Shown: positions 31,851 to 42,346, numbered from the stretch's first letter. The stretch is 64,000 nucleotides of DNA from Hygrophila difformis (GCA_030278955.1 JAOANR010000008.1:40841301-40905300), one strand, 5' to 3'. The notes: a model not told the origin generated them from the sequence alone. Numbers and translations: made by a program.

Positions 31851-33354
31851 ATTTTTCAATAGAAGCCACCACTATTGGGACGTCTTCCTCTTTACCCGAT
31901 TTCACTTTATTGAAATGAGTCCCTTGTAAAGGAAGACGCTTCTCTTCCTGTTCCTCCAGGAATTTTTCCAAACGGGCCGCTCTCTCGGCCAGATGGGCAA
32001 GATTACTTGCATCATGCACAATTAAATGTTCTTTTAGTCTAGGCAACATATTGGATACTGCTATGTTGGCTGTTTCCCTCTCAGGGATTGCCATAGTACA
32101 TCGGCCCTTAAGCCGCTGTAACCTATTAATGAAGGCACTTGCCGTCTCATCGGCATATTGCCTTGCATTAGTTAAATCTGCGAGACTAACCTGGGACAGG
32201 GGTGTATAGAATCTTTCATGAAAGGCTAACTCCAAATCAGTCCAATTCTGGACAGAATTAGGCCGCAAAGACGCATACCATGCGAAAGCAGGACCGGTGA
32301 GGGATGAGCTAAAGAGCCTCAACTTCAACCAGTCGTTCGATGCTGCCTCCCCACACTGTGCAGTGAACCTGCCCACATGCTCCACGGTGGACTTACCTTC
32401 ATCCCCTGAGAATGTGGAGAATTCAGGCATCTTAAAGCCTCGTGGGTATGGTTGCACGCTATCAACCCAATCAGGGTACGGCTTGCGGTATGTTGGCCGC
32501 TCCATCGGCCTCAGTTGAATCCCGAAGTGCTGCTGCATCATGTCTGCCAGCAACTCGGGCAACACTATTGGCGCCTGCGCAGGTGGCATCGCCACTGGGG
32601 GTGTAAGAGGAGCCACAGCGGCTGGTTGCAGCGTCTGCCCCCCTTGCGGTGGCGTCTGCCCCCAAGGTTGGGGTGCCTGTCCCCAAGGCTGCGTCGCCAT
32701 GTAGGGTACACCAGGAACATTCGGCACATTAGGTGCCGCTTGTCGTGGTGGCATACCAGTGGCCCCAGAGACCGCTGTACAGCCTGGCGATACACTGCTG
32801 GCCATTAAACACCCTAGTGCTGCATAAATCGGCATTGGAGGCGTTGTATATCCAAGATTCGGCGCCATAGGAGCCGCTGGGGTATAGGCGTAGGCTGTCT
32901 GGTATGGATTCACGAACGGACTAGGCAAACCTCCTACATCAGGTAGTGGTGGCTGACTGGGTGCTGTTCCCCAAGCCCGTAGTTGGCCGCCTGACGGCCC
33001 TGAACATATCGGCGTGTTAACGCCGTTTACAAGAGCGGTTGCAGAAGCAGTTGCTTCATGTTGAGTCCGCAGAGCATTGAAGCCTCGGTCAATCTGATTG
33101 GCCATAGCAGGCCGCAAAACGTCCATATGATGCCTCGTGAGTATAGGCATGAACTCGGCCATCGATTCTGTCATCGAGAGCCGCATTTGTTCCGTCAATG
33201 TGGGGGTCTGCATTATCCCCTGTTGTGGCTGGGCAGTACTCGTCGTCTCAATTGCATCCTCAGACGACGTTCTAATAGGTGTCTTCTCTTGCAGAGACAT
33301 TTCTTCGAATTTCTGCGTTAAATCACTTACCAAACGTCCAGACCTTAGACGCAT
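31843..33354 (-). CDS. TRG1 gag-like protein (503 aa), C-terminus cut by deletion
   Basis: The chosen start is the ATG at 33354 (MRLRSGRLVSDL), the first Met downstream of the primer site; the open frame itself extends into the LTR. Residues about 100-290 form a Pro/Gln/Ala-rich linker with repeated PQPWGQ motifs. A retrotransposon gag domain follows (KMPEFSTFSGDEGKSTVEHV, GPAFAWYASL, FHERFYTP, ETASAFINRLQRLKGRC). A basic, helical stretch (LAERAARLEKFLEEQEEKR) precedes the end. No zinc knuckle and no protease are seen. The last residues (ASIEKFY) are encoded at the junction with the LTR repeats, showing that the original C-terminus is gone. Gag would form the RNA-packaging particle. Confidence 0.85.
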   Translation of the reverse strand: MRLRSGRLVSDLTQKFEEMSLQEKTPIRTSSEDAIETTSTAQPQQGIMQTPTLTEQMRLSMTESMAEFMPILTRHHMDVLRPAMANQIDRGFNALRTQHEATASATALVNGVNTPICSGPSGGQLRAWGTAPSQPPLPDVGGLPSPFVNPYQTAYAYTPAAPMAPNLGYTTPPMPIYAALGCLMASSVSPGCTAVSGATGMPPRQAAPNVPNVPGVPYMATQPWGQAPQPWGQTPPQGGQTLQPAAVAPLTPPVAMPPAQAPIVLPELLADMMQQHFGIQLRPMERPTYRKPYPDWVDSVQPYPRGFKMPEFSTFSGDEGKSTVEHVGRFTAQCGEAASNDWLKLRLFSSSLTGPAFAWYASLRPNSVQNWTDLELAFHERFYTPLSQVSLADLTNARQYADETASAFINRLQRLKGRCTMAIPERETANIAVSNMLPRLKEHLIVHDASNLAHLAERAARLEKFLEEQEEKRLPLQGTHFNKVKSGKEEDVPIVVASIEKFY

Positions 33355-33387
33355 ACACTTCTTTGAAGTGGATATGGCTTTAACTTC

Positions 33388-33406
33388 GGTCCCACTGGGC
33401 GTGCCA
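33388..33406 (-). promoter_or_regulatory. TRG1 primer binding site candidate
   Basis: TGGCACGCCCAGTGGGACC on the minus strand, three bases after the LTR end. TGG start and position fit a tRNA primer site; I have not identified the tRNA. Confidence 0.6.
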
Positions 33407-33617
33407 ATTTGTTGAGCGTAAAATATGTAGAGGTTTAGAGATCTCTTTTGATTAATAACTTTGAAGAGATTACAGGAAGGATTACAGGAACGTAAACAAA
33501 GCGGTAAAATTGCAGAATGAAAACAACAGAATAAAACTTGCAGAAAGAAAATAAACTGCAGAAAATGAATTTTTCTCTGTGGAGTCGAAGGAGCTTTCCA
33601 AATGAACATCCCTTTGG

Positions 33618-33627
33618 CTTTTATAGG
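33618..33627 (-). promoter_or_regulatory. TATA box in TRG1 LTR
   Basis: CCTATAAAAG on the minus strand, about 510 bases from the LTR start and 209 bases before its end. Confidence 0.7.
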
Positions 33628-33907
33628 CAGAAACCCTCAACCGTCAGATACCCACGACCTCTCCTAGGACACCTGTCGTCACGCCGTCTCTCCTGCTGGC
33701 AGAGACCTTCAACCGTCAGACACCTGTCTCCACGCTGGTTCTCCACATAAACCTCCCTTCCATTCTCTTCGTAACTGCTGGGCCTACATAATACGAGAAA
33801 CGGGGCGCCGCAACTTTTGATGGCCTCCCAGGTTAGTGTCTTGCTCACTTTTGCTAGTTATGTTATATTCGAGTCATATGCCTCGCAATATTAGTCTCAC
33901 TTCTATA

Positions 33908-34097
33908 GGCTCACTTTGAATAGGAATAGGCTCACTTCAATAGGCTCACATTGATAGGCTCACTTGAATAGGAATAAGCTCCTTTTAGTAGGCTCACTTC
34001 AATAGGCTCACTTGAATAGGAATAGGCTCACTTCAATAGGCTCACTTTGATAGGCTCACTTGAATTGGAATAGGCTCACTTCAATAGGCTCACTTCA
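33908..34097 (+). repeat. AGGCTCACTTCAAT tandem repeat in TRG1 5' LTR
   Basis: Same unit family as 31695-31850, in more copies. Confidence 0.9.
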
Positions 34098-34137
34098 ATA
34101 CTTTTATTCAGTGGGACTCACTTTTATTGGGTCAACA

Positions 34138-34142
34138 AGGAT
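34138..34142. repeat. Right target-site duplication of TRG1 (AGGAT)
   Basis: Identical to 31202-31206. Confidence 0.93.
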
Positions 34143-35230
34143 ATAGATTTATATAATCGGAATTTCAATCCCTGCGTAAGGCTTGGTCAAATGTGGGTTA
34201 TTGGATTTCTCACTTACTTATTTAATTGCCTATTTCCTGGTTTTGCCCTGTATGTGTCTATCTCGGTGTTGGTCTCGTGTATTGTATACAAGAGAAGTCA
34301 AATGGGTATAGCAGTGTATTGGCATTTTAAGGTAGTATATCTTTGTTATTTGTTTACCTTCTATTCTCTGGATCATGCACTAGTTACTTTGGTCGGTGTT
34401 GTATAATTCGATTCTCACAACATCGTTTCTGGAAGGTTATGAAATTCGGGACGGTCGAGTAAATATAGTTTTTTTGTAGTATGATGAATATGTCGGTTAA
34501 GTGATTAATTTTAATAGTTGGTTTTGGGTAATTATATGTTTTATGAAACCAATGCATGAACTCTACGGTCTGGATATTTGGAATGTGATGAGGGTAATTG
34601 TCCCTCCTATGGATAGAGCCTGAATGTGTCTATAATCCTAGATAGTCGTAATACTAATTAGGACACCGGTGTTAAAAGTTATAGAGTCCTCTACATGGCG
34701 AGAGATAATGTACGTGATTAATGGATTACTATTGTGCATTGGGTTGGTTTCATTTAACATATTTGTTACCTATATTATAAATTTTGTGATTTAAATTCGG
34801 TAAATTATTATTATTCTTATATAAATTATTCCTTCGTATCGTAGAGTCAACCCTGAGTCTCCAGTATGTGTGGGATAGGGGATTGACTTACTCAGCATTG
34901 CTGATGTGGTTGCTGTCACTTTTTTTTTCAGTATAGGTGATTGAGTTTGGCATGCATTTGCATCGGATTGGGAATTTTGGAAATAAGTTTTTATGTCGCA
35001 CTATTTTCTTTCGACCCTGCGAGGTCAAATAGGTATTTTAATGATATATGCTATGTTTTATGGATATTTTGTACATATTTCAACTCTATATTTTTGTGGA
35101 TTGTGGTAAAAATGATTTGAATTTGGCTAATTTTGTGAAATGTGTGAATTTGTAGAGAATGTGCATTTTCAATGCTTGGGCAGCCATTTTATGGTGTTAG
35201 GCGTGCCCATGCCTAAGAATTGAGGAGCTG
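34143..35230 (+). repeat. Orphan 3' part of a diverged Tekay-like LTR
   Basis: Carries the same order of signals as Tekay LTRs: GACTTACTCAGC with a CAGC/GCTG hairpin (34893-34903), a T-rich acceptor TTTTTTTTTCAG (34921-34931), GCATTTGCAT with GGGAATTTTGGAAATA, then a GACC/GGTC hairpin (35013-35026) where others have ACGGG/CCCGT. No matching LTR end or primer site is found, so the outer limits are unknown. Confidence 0.55.
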
Positions 35231-36413
35231 CTGACTATTTGGAGATGGGCCCTGTCACATCTTCTTAAAATTGCAGAAAGATCCCTGTGTACTAAATTGG
35301 AGATTTCAGAAGTTTTGGAATTAAAATGCAAAGGGGATCTAAAATTTCATTACTTGGAGAAGAGGAATCACGTTTGCTGCAGATTGGAGAGGAGGAAAGA
35401 CACGATCTTGAAGGCCCGATCTTGGAGGAAGTGGAGAAACACGATGGGAATGGTTGCTACTCAAATTGGGATTTATAAATTGGGATTGAAGGCTGATGCA
35501 AGGGGAGACAGACAAGCGAATCATAATCAACTTCCATCCACATTCCATGCACCCATAAGGCAGACAAGCGGCGATTCCTGGACGCTACATAGCAGAGTTC
35601 CAACAGCAGCAGCAAATCTGTAATTTGAAGCAGGCAGCCTGGGCATCCCTTTTGCTCTTGTTTTGGTGAATTCTTGTTCTAATTTCTAAACCTGTTGGGA
35701 AATGTTGAGTCTTTCATGTTTTGTTGGAGTTTTTATGGATTGTGAGTAGATATTTTGTCTAGCTTGGTATTGAATTGAATTTGGAATTATGTAATTGTGA
35801 AACTTGATTTAGTTTTAATTGAATGTTTTTTGTTCTGGGTATTTCCAATTTCTCTATGTTGCAAGATTAGAATTTTTAGATTAATATTTTGTAGCCACAT
35901 GTTAATTTGAGAATTCATTGCAAGATTGAGTTTCTTCATCCGTAATTGTGTTGGAATTCAGTTAGAGTAGTAAACTAGAGGAGAGCCCTCTAGGGGAAAT
36001 TGGAATCAATATTGAACATGTCTTCATTGGAATTTTGTTATATTAAATTGGGCTTTTCTTGTGTGTAATGTTGTTGAACTTGTGAGTCCTATGGTCGTAC
36101 CTAGGGTTCTCTTTCAATTAGGGAATTAGCTAATGGTCGTACCTTGGCTAACGATAAAGTAAGGAAAAGTTGATTGTGAACGCTATTGAGCAGTTATAAC
36201 TAATTTATCCATTAAACGAATTAACATTGTTTATGGTTGATGATCGATTCATATGTCCCAAATGAAAATTCATGCCCAAGCTAGATTTCTTGATTATTGG
36301 AAGTTTGATAAATTGTCTTTGTATTGTTAGATTAGCTATTGATTTTATTTCTTTGTTAGTTTTAGGTGACATTAAAAATTCCCCCTTTTATCTCTCTATA
36401 TTATAAGAGAGCA
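35231..36413. other. Unassigned AT-rich sequence
   Basis: Holds a weak 108-codon frame at 35297-35623 without recognisable motifs, then T/A-rich sequence to 36413 that could be an LTR or leader remnant. I see nothing else I can support. Confidence 0.4.
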
Positions 36414-36426
36414 CTCCCAAATTTGG
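36414..36426. repeat. Left 13-bp direct repeat flanking the inverted-repeat element
   Basis: CTCCCAAATTTGG; identical at 37481-37493. Ten of the bases (CCAAATTTGG) are self-complementary, so part could belong to the terminal inverted repeats instead. Confidence 0.7.
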
Positions 36427-37480
36427 AAAAATGCTAAATAGGTCCTTTTTCTTTTCCAAAAATTCAAATCAGTTCTTTTTCTATTTTATTACCAAAACAG
36501 TCCGCTACAAGTGCTAATTATGTCCAAATCAGTCCTTTGTTCACTAATTATGCTCTAATTACCGACGTGACAAGAGTTTTAATTTAAATATGACACGTGG
36601 ACATAATATTAGTCCCTTTTCTTTTATCTTTTGCCAATTTAGTCCTAAATTTTTGTTTTGTTTCATTTAGTCCTCTACCCAAATCAGTCATTTTTATATT
36701 AATTGACCTCCATCCTTTCAAATTATTTTATTTCAGGCCCAGAACCTTAAATTTTTTATTATTACTAATCTATTTATCAAATAAATGTCCAACATACTTT
36801 TGTAAATAAAATTAAACATCAAAGCTCATGCATTGGGTTTTATTGTCCATGCTTCCTACATTCATAACCTTCCAAAAAGTAAAATTAAATCATTTACACA
36901 AAAATTAAAATTAAATCATTTACTACGTTTTAAGGTAGGAAACAAAGTATGATTGTGTTAATTTTTGTTGAAGGAAACCAGAACCAATGAACCATCGGTT
37001 ACGGTCGGATGGTTAGAGAGAGTCCGTAAAATCCCGGATCTTGGAAAATCGGGTAACAAGGCAGTCAAACCTAATGTACGAGGTTCGGTGTTTAATTTTA
37101 GTAACGGAAGTATGTTGGCATTTATTTGATAAATGGATTAGTAGTAATAAAAAATTTAAGATTTTGTGCCTGAAAGGAATTAATTTGAAAGGTTGGAGAC
37201 CAATTAATATAAAAATGACTGATTTGGGTAGAGGACTAAATAGAACAAAACAAAAGTTTATGACTGAATTGGCAAAAGATAAAAGAAAAAAGACTAATAT
37301 TATGCCCACGTGTCAGGTTTAAATTTAAACCCTTGTCACGTCAGCAATTAGAGCATAATTAGTGAAAAGGGACTGATTTGGACATAATTAGCATTTGTAG
37401 CGGACTGTTTTGGTAATAAAATAGAAAATGACTGATTTGAATTTTTGGAAAAGAAAAATGACATATTTGTCCTTTTTTTC
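36427..37480. mobile_element. Non-autonomous element with long inverted arms (MULE/foldback-like, 1054 bp)
   Basis: Left arm (36427 to about 36820) and right arm (about 37085-37480) are inverted copies: AAATTCAAATCAG, GTCCGCTACAAATGCTAATTA-type sequence, TCAGTCATTTTTATATTAAT and GATAAATGGATTAGTAGT-type blocks recur in reverse order. The middle 260 bases are unique and contain no gene. No transposase is encoded. The long arms and the duplication of roughly 10-13 bp suggest a Mutator-related MITE, but the family is not proven. Confidence 0.82.
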
Positions 37481-37493
37481 CTCCCAAATTTGG

Positions 37494-39295
37494 CCAAACT
37501 TCAATTTGATTAGCCACTGTTGGATCAGAATTCCAATTGATATTCTGGTCGTTCGATTAACATCTTTTTACACCCTTTTAATGGGGTTTTGCCCCGACTT
37601 GCCCTCTGTTCTTCTCCCTGAACCTTGGTCACTTCCTCTGCATCCACTCGCTCTCTCCCCACGCATCCCCTGTGTCCCCAACCTCCTCCGGCGACCCGAA
37701 TCAGCCATCACACCCCAGCCTGTTGCCTTGCAGCCATCACCGATTGCCGCCGCCCCACACGGTTCCCGCCATCGCCGTTGCTGCCCCACACGCTTCACGC
37801 TATTGCTGCCGCTGCCACACAGGGTTCGCGCCATCGCCGCCGTGAGGGCTCGCCCGAGTTTGCATCCTCCTCCGCTGCAATCGGCGTCGCGTCCTCTTCC
37901 ACTCTGGTGCGTTTGTGGGCGTGTTCCTGCACACTCAGTTTGTCTGCAAGCACCGCCGCCCCTTCCCTTTTTCTTTTTTCTGTTATGGGTTAGTAATATT
38001 ATGCGAAACAAGGGTCTGGGGGTAGCGAACACATTGGTCGAGTTTATAGAGTAATTTGTGCCCATTTTATTTGTATTTTGAAGTGGAGCAGAAGAATTAG
38101 GGTTTAGGATCTTTCAGTTGAGTTTGTGCAGAACGGATAGTCGACTGTTGGTTTTTATAAGTTTGTCTAAAATTTAATGAATTGGTGCGCAGCCACCCTC
38201 TCCATCCGGTATGCTTGCGTGGAACCGCGTCACGCCTCTGCCGTCCTGTTTGCTCTGTCGTTCGCCGGCCCCTTCATACATCTGTCGTCATCCAGCTTCC
38301 ACCATCGTTCTGTGCAGCCTCGCTCGAGACCCTGCTTGCGTTTCCCGTATCACCACTTCTGTCTGCGACTCGCTCACCGGCTTTCCCGGAGCCAACCGTG
38401 GCGGCGGTCAACCTCCTACGTCGAGTTGTGAGCACCCAACTGGAGCAAGACAGAAGTTATTGCACTCCTTTTGTTTTGTCGCTTTAAGTTTTTATATTGT
38501 TGTTGATTATTGCTTTTATCACACTTCAATTCGTGATTTAGGGGTTTCGGACATCGATTTAAGTGAGGTCTGAGTTGGAGGCGCTTTCTTTATATGCAGG
38601 ATTCTCTGTTACTATTTACGAAAGGCCTGGTTTTTGTGTTTCCTTTTACTAGCTCAATTGATCATGTTTGCGGATTTTCATTTTCGGTTGACATTTTGTT
38701 TAAATTATGTGTTATTTAGGTGTTTGCTGTTACATATAAGAAGTTGAGGGAAGACCCTTTTCACACCTTGATCTATCATCCATCTATCCATTGTGGCTAT
38801 TCTTTGATACCATTTCTCTGCTAGGTAAATATGGATATTTTGTTTCAATGTTGATCTTTGCCCGTGAATTTTTGGAAGCGGGTCTGGTTAGTTTAGTTTG
38901 GGGCTTCAGATTTTGTAGTGGCCATCTTGATCGAAGCCAGAGGTCATAGGCGGTGCCGTGCCGTCCCCATTTTCTGTCCTCCAACATTCGCACTGCTTGC
39001 CCTCGCCGTCGCGCCCACGCACAGCAGTCCCTGCCCGGTGCTTATTGTCTGTGGAAATGGTTTATTCTATTTGATTTAGGGTTTATGGTTGGATTTTAAA
39101 CTATTTATTTGATTAAATTTTATTTTTTCGCATTAGATCACAAAAGGTCGTCTGACCAAAAATGGGTTGGCATTGTTCTGTTCTCATGAATTGTTTATTG
39201 GAAATGAGGTACGTAACTATACTAAACCTTTTGATTCTTTTAGTTACGTCATTCTCTTTCTGACACTACTTATTTGCATCATTGTTCATTGACAG
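37494..39295 (+). other. Unassigned region with two C-rich blocks
   Basis: 37560-38000 and 38180-38440 are GC-rich, with Pro/Ser/His-rich frames on both strands (longest 37428-38054). They look like 5' untranslated or promoter-proximal sequence of a gene, or captured fragments. No conserved domain is seen. The block 39130-39211 ends at GTACGT, a possible exon of the following pseudogene, but its translation does not resemble ELP2. Confidence 0.4.
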
Positions 39296-39617
39296 ACATC
39301 AAGGGTATTTTCCACTTGGTTTGATGAATCATCTGTGGAGGATAGAGAGGCTTGGCATGAAATTGCCCGACCTCAAGTTCATGGCCATGATATTAATTGT
39401 GTGGCAATAATTTTGGGAAAGGGAAACCACCGATTTTTAAGTGGAGCAGAGGAGAAAGTTGCTAGAGTGTTTGAAGTTCCTCTCTCCTTTCTAAAGACAT
39501 TGAATTATGCTTGCTCACAGAAATTGAGCCTTGTTGATGAGCTTCCACCAACCATGCAAATCCTTGGTGCAAATATGTCTGCCCTAGGACTATCTCAGAA
39601 ACCAACCTATGCACAAG
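39296..39617 (+). pseudogene. ELP2: ELP2 pseudogene exon a
   Basis: Acceptor TTGACAG before 39296, frame ACA TCA AGG GTA, donor CAAG|GTAAGC at 39617/39618, phase 1. Encodes the central WD40 segment around DREAWHEIARPQVHGHD. Confidence 0.85.
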
Positions 39618-39682
39618 GTAAGCTTATCATTCCAAGAAATTTGATTTACTTTTTTTTTTTGTCACTGGACATAAATATTCGA

Positions 39683-39709
39683 TGGGGGGTGGGGGGGGGG
39701 GGGGGGGTG
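39683..39709 (+). repeat. Poly-G run
   Basis: About 26 G with a single T interruption or two, in an intron of the pseudogene. Length may be inaccurate in the assembly; G-quadruplex formation is likely. Confidence 0.8.
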
Positions 39710-40152
39710 GTGGTTCGGGGGATATTCAGCCTGTCTTAACTTTCTTTGGATAAGAGTCTTGAAATAGGTCAATACTTTAGTTTCATCCTCATTGCTGACC
39801 AACATAAAGGTATCATATACAAAACAAAATGCATTATTACTCACCCGTGATAAAGCATTGTTGTGGCAATAAGGCCATCTTATGCTACATCATTTTCTTG
39901 ATACATCTCCTGAGAAGTATTTATGCTGATGCATTGATACTTGATGGTATGAGGTTGCACTCCCAATATAATGAACTTAGACATACATGCACGTACTATT
40001 TATCTAATGGTTGATTTGATCTTTTTGATACTTAAAATAATCGCCTTGGTTGAATGTTTAAGCTAAAGATAACATTTCCTCCATGCCACACATACACATA
40101 TGCAGGCCACCTCGCCTAATTCTTTAGTTCATGGAAAGTTGTAAATTTTATA

Positions 40153-40342
40153 CTCCCTCCGTCCCACTCCAAATTTCTTACTTACTATTTTTGGATGTCC
40201 CATTACAAATGTCTTCTTTCTATAAATAGAAATAATTTTCCCCTCCAACAACTATGTGGACCCCACTATATACTCACAAACCAACTCTACCTTAATTCCC
40301 GTGCCCAACAGTAACAGGACACTTGGGGTGGGACGGAGGGAG
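40153..40342. mobile_element. Stowaway-type MITE (190 bp)
   Basis: Ends CTCCCTCCGTCCCAC and GTGGGACGGAGGGAG are inverted repeats typical of Stowaway (Tc1/mariner-derived) MITEs. It is flanked by TA on both sides (40151-40152 and 40343-40344). It lies in the intron between ELP2 pseudogene exons a and b. Non-coding; mobilised in trans by mariner-like transposase. Confidence 0.95.
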
Positions 40343-41011
40343 TATCTATTTACATTTAATTTCTACAGTTGTTCTTTTTAAATTTTATTATCAATTTGGC
40401 AAGTGTTTTTTTTATTATGATGCTATGGAATTTGACTCCTTTTGCCTTGCTACAACTTCTTGATGATTTTTGCACCATTGGCTCTACCTCCATCTTGCAA
40501 TATTTGGTTCTTGAAATTATTGAAGAATGGTAAATTTGAGGAAAAAAATGATGGAAGTTCAAAAATTTGTAGACATTTTGGTTGTAAAGAAACGAGGAAA
40601 ATTTTATCTATTAAAAATCTACAAATATGTTTGATTAGAATGATTTGATGTGAAAAAGAGATTACAAATTCATTTATAAAATATATGATGAATTATAATA
40701 GAGAAAGATGAGGAAAGGATCTTCCATCATTTTCCTCACAATTGGGTTTTCCTTCTCTTTGTTATACATTTCTGCCCATTTTCTATTGTTTTTCATTAAT
40801 TCTTTTAGTTTAACCCACACGATGTCGTTACCCTTACAATCTTCTTTCTTTTTCTGCCTTCTTGAACCAAACATAGCCTTAGTGTTATATCACATACTTT
40901 TAGTGTGGCCATTTTTTGAAAGTAGATGTGTATGAGCTTTATGCTGACAATCAAACTCAAAAATGCAAGTTTCTCGTATGATTTTTCCCACTGTGGCATT
41001 TCCTTACGCAG

Positions 41012-41229
41012 CTTCAGCTGAGTCACACGGAAGAAATAATAGTGAAGGCATTGATTCACTTGAGACCATTCCAGAGGCGGTTCCAGTTGCATTGACAGAA
41101 CCGCCGATTGAGGAACAACTGGCATGGCATACCTTGTGGCCAGAGTCGCACAAGCTTTACGGTCATGGGAATGAACTCTTTTCCGTATGCAGTGACCATG
41201 AGGGGAAGTTAGTTGCATCTTCCTGCAAG
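41012..41229 (+). pseudogene. ELP2: ELP2 pseudogene exon b
   Basis: Acceptor TTACGCAG before 41012 and donor GCAAG|GTATTT at 41229. Joins in frame to exon a. Carries PPIEEQLAWHTLWPESHKLY, a well-conserved block. Confidence 0.85.
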
Positions 41230-41745
41230 GTATTTCTTACCATAATAAAAGCTTTTCAGTATTAGTTTGTGAGCAATTGACATAGAATGCTTTCTGGTTA
41301 ACTGCATTATTTAATACTAATATTATTTACTACTAATTTTCACCTTATAGCCAATCGCAAACTTTTATAAACAGACATGGCAAAATGCTTTACTTTTCTT
41401 GGATGTAATAATTGTACGTGTCTATTTGACTGTTGTTTACACAAACCTGTGCAATATTATGTGTCTATTGTACTAATTTACTGTTTTGAACTGTTAAATA
41501 ATTGAGATTCTATACTTATCTCTACTCTGAACTCTTTAGTTGTCTAGCAGATATGGTGGGTTTCTAATTTTGAAACTATGCTGTATGATTCAAGTTTAGG
41601 AGTCAGTGTACATTATATTCTATTCATCATCAGGGTTGATGCTTTGATTATGAGGTGTTTTGCTGATTTGGCAAGCCTAAATTCAATTGGATGTTTGTAT
41701 TGGCACTTAAAAACTTGGAAGCTAACAATCTTTAAAATCTTACAG

Positions 41746-41917
41746 GCTCAGTCAGCGTCTTTGGCTGAAATATGGCTATGGCAAGTTGGTTCCTGGATGG
41801 CCCTGGGCCGCTTGCACTCTCACACCTTAACCGTGTAAAAGTTCTCTCATGATAACAGTTTCCTTCTATCCGTCTCAAGGGATCGCCACTTTTCAAATTT
41901 TACAATCAAGCACACAG
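41746..41917 (+). pseudogene. ELP2: ELP2 pseudogene exon c (with stop)
   Basis: Acceptor CTTACAG, donor CACAG|GTATAA. TAA at 41836-41838 interrupts the WD repeat; the frame continues KFSHDNSFLLSVSRDRHFS. Confidence 0.85.
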
Positions 41918-42155
41918 GTATAATGGAATTTTGTTCAGCCTATTCTGATGCAACCATTGGAGCTTTTACCAGGTTTCATCCAGTCTAATTCCAAATGATT
42001 TTTAGTATAATATATGGATTTTTAATCAATTTAATTTTATTTGAACCAAATTCTTTTCCAAGAAAAGGATGCATAAAGTCATTTATTTGGTCCAAAGCTC
42101 TGGTTGGCAGCAGATCAGCATCCTCACATTCTCAATATATCATGTTCCCGAACAG

Positions 42156-42346
42156 GACCAGATGAAATCAGTCATGAGCTCATCATCAAACAGGAAGCCA
42201 ATAAACGAATAATCTGGGCATGCTCTTGGAATCCATTCCGCCATGAATTTGCCACTGGTTCCAGGGGCAAAACAGTAAAGATCCCTGCTCTTTATGAAAA
42301 CTCTGCCATTGGAAAGAACAAAACAGCAATGAGATGCTGGTCATAA
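42156..42346 (+). pseudogene. ELP2: ELP2 pseudogene exon d (3' truncated)
   Basis: Acceptor CGAACAG before 42156; GPDEISHELIIKQEANKRII follows. Reads VKIPALYEN instead of a VKIW motif and stops at 42346 without the remaining WD repeats. Confidence 0.82.

Larger units (their letters stand above)
31207..34137 (-). mobile_element. TRG1: gag-only LTR element (TR-GAG-like), minus strand
   Basis: Direct repeats of about 0.65-0.73 kb (31207 to about 31847 and 33410-34137) with TGTTGA/TCAACA ends and a perfect 5-bp duplication AGGAT. Between them is a single gag-like gene and no pol. The primer-site candidate is at 33406-33388. The left (3') LTR has lost its 5' end together with the polypurine tract, so gag runs directly into LTR repeats. 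It may be a terminal-repeat gag element or a deletion derivative of a larger Ty3/gypsy family. Confidence 0.88.
33410..34137 (-). repeat. TRG1 5' LTR (728 bp)
   Basis: On the minus strand it begins TGTTGACCCAATAAAAG and ends ACGCTCAACA. TATA box CCTATAAAAG at 33627-33618. Carries about a dozen AGGCTCACTTCAAT units at 33908-34097. Confidence 0.92.
39296..42346 (+). pseudogene. ELP2: Elongator subunit 2 (ELP2) pseudogene fragment, four exons
   Basis: ELP2 is the WD40 scaffold subunit of the Elongator complex (tRNA wobble-uridine modification and transcription). Exons inferred from motifs and splice sites: 39296-39617 (ARPQVHGHDINCVAI, HRFLSGAEEKVARVFE, LGANMSALGLSQKP), 41012-41229 (LWPESHKLYGHGNELFSVC), 41746-41917 (AEIWLWQVGSW, LLSVSRDRHFSNF) and 42156-42346 (KRIIWACSWNPFRHEFATGS). 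All junctions have GT/AG and compatible phases. Exon 3 has a TAA after HSHTLTV (41836-41838). In exon 4 the invariant VKIW of a WD repeat reads VKIP, and homology ends soon after. N- and C-terminal parts of the protein are absent. Introns are kept, so it is not a processed copy. Confidence 0.9.

Noticed and set aside
36597..37309. Two similar hydrophobic frames (36597-36809 plus, 37013-37309 minus).
   Set aside because: They resemble each other only because they lie in the inverted arms of the same element.
37428..38065. A 208-codon plus-strand and a 165-codon minus-strand frame in the C-rich block.
   Set aside because: Low-complexity Pro/Ser/Arg composition on both strands, no domain, no supporting splice structure.
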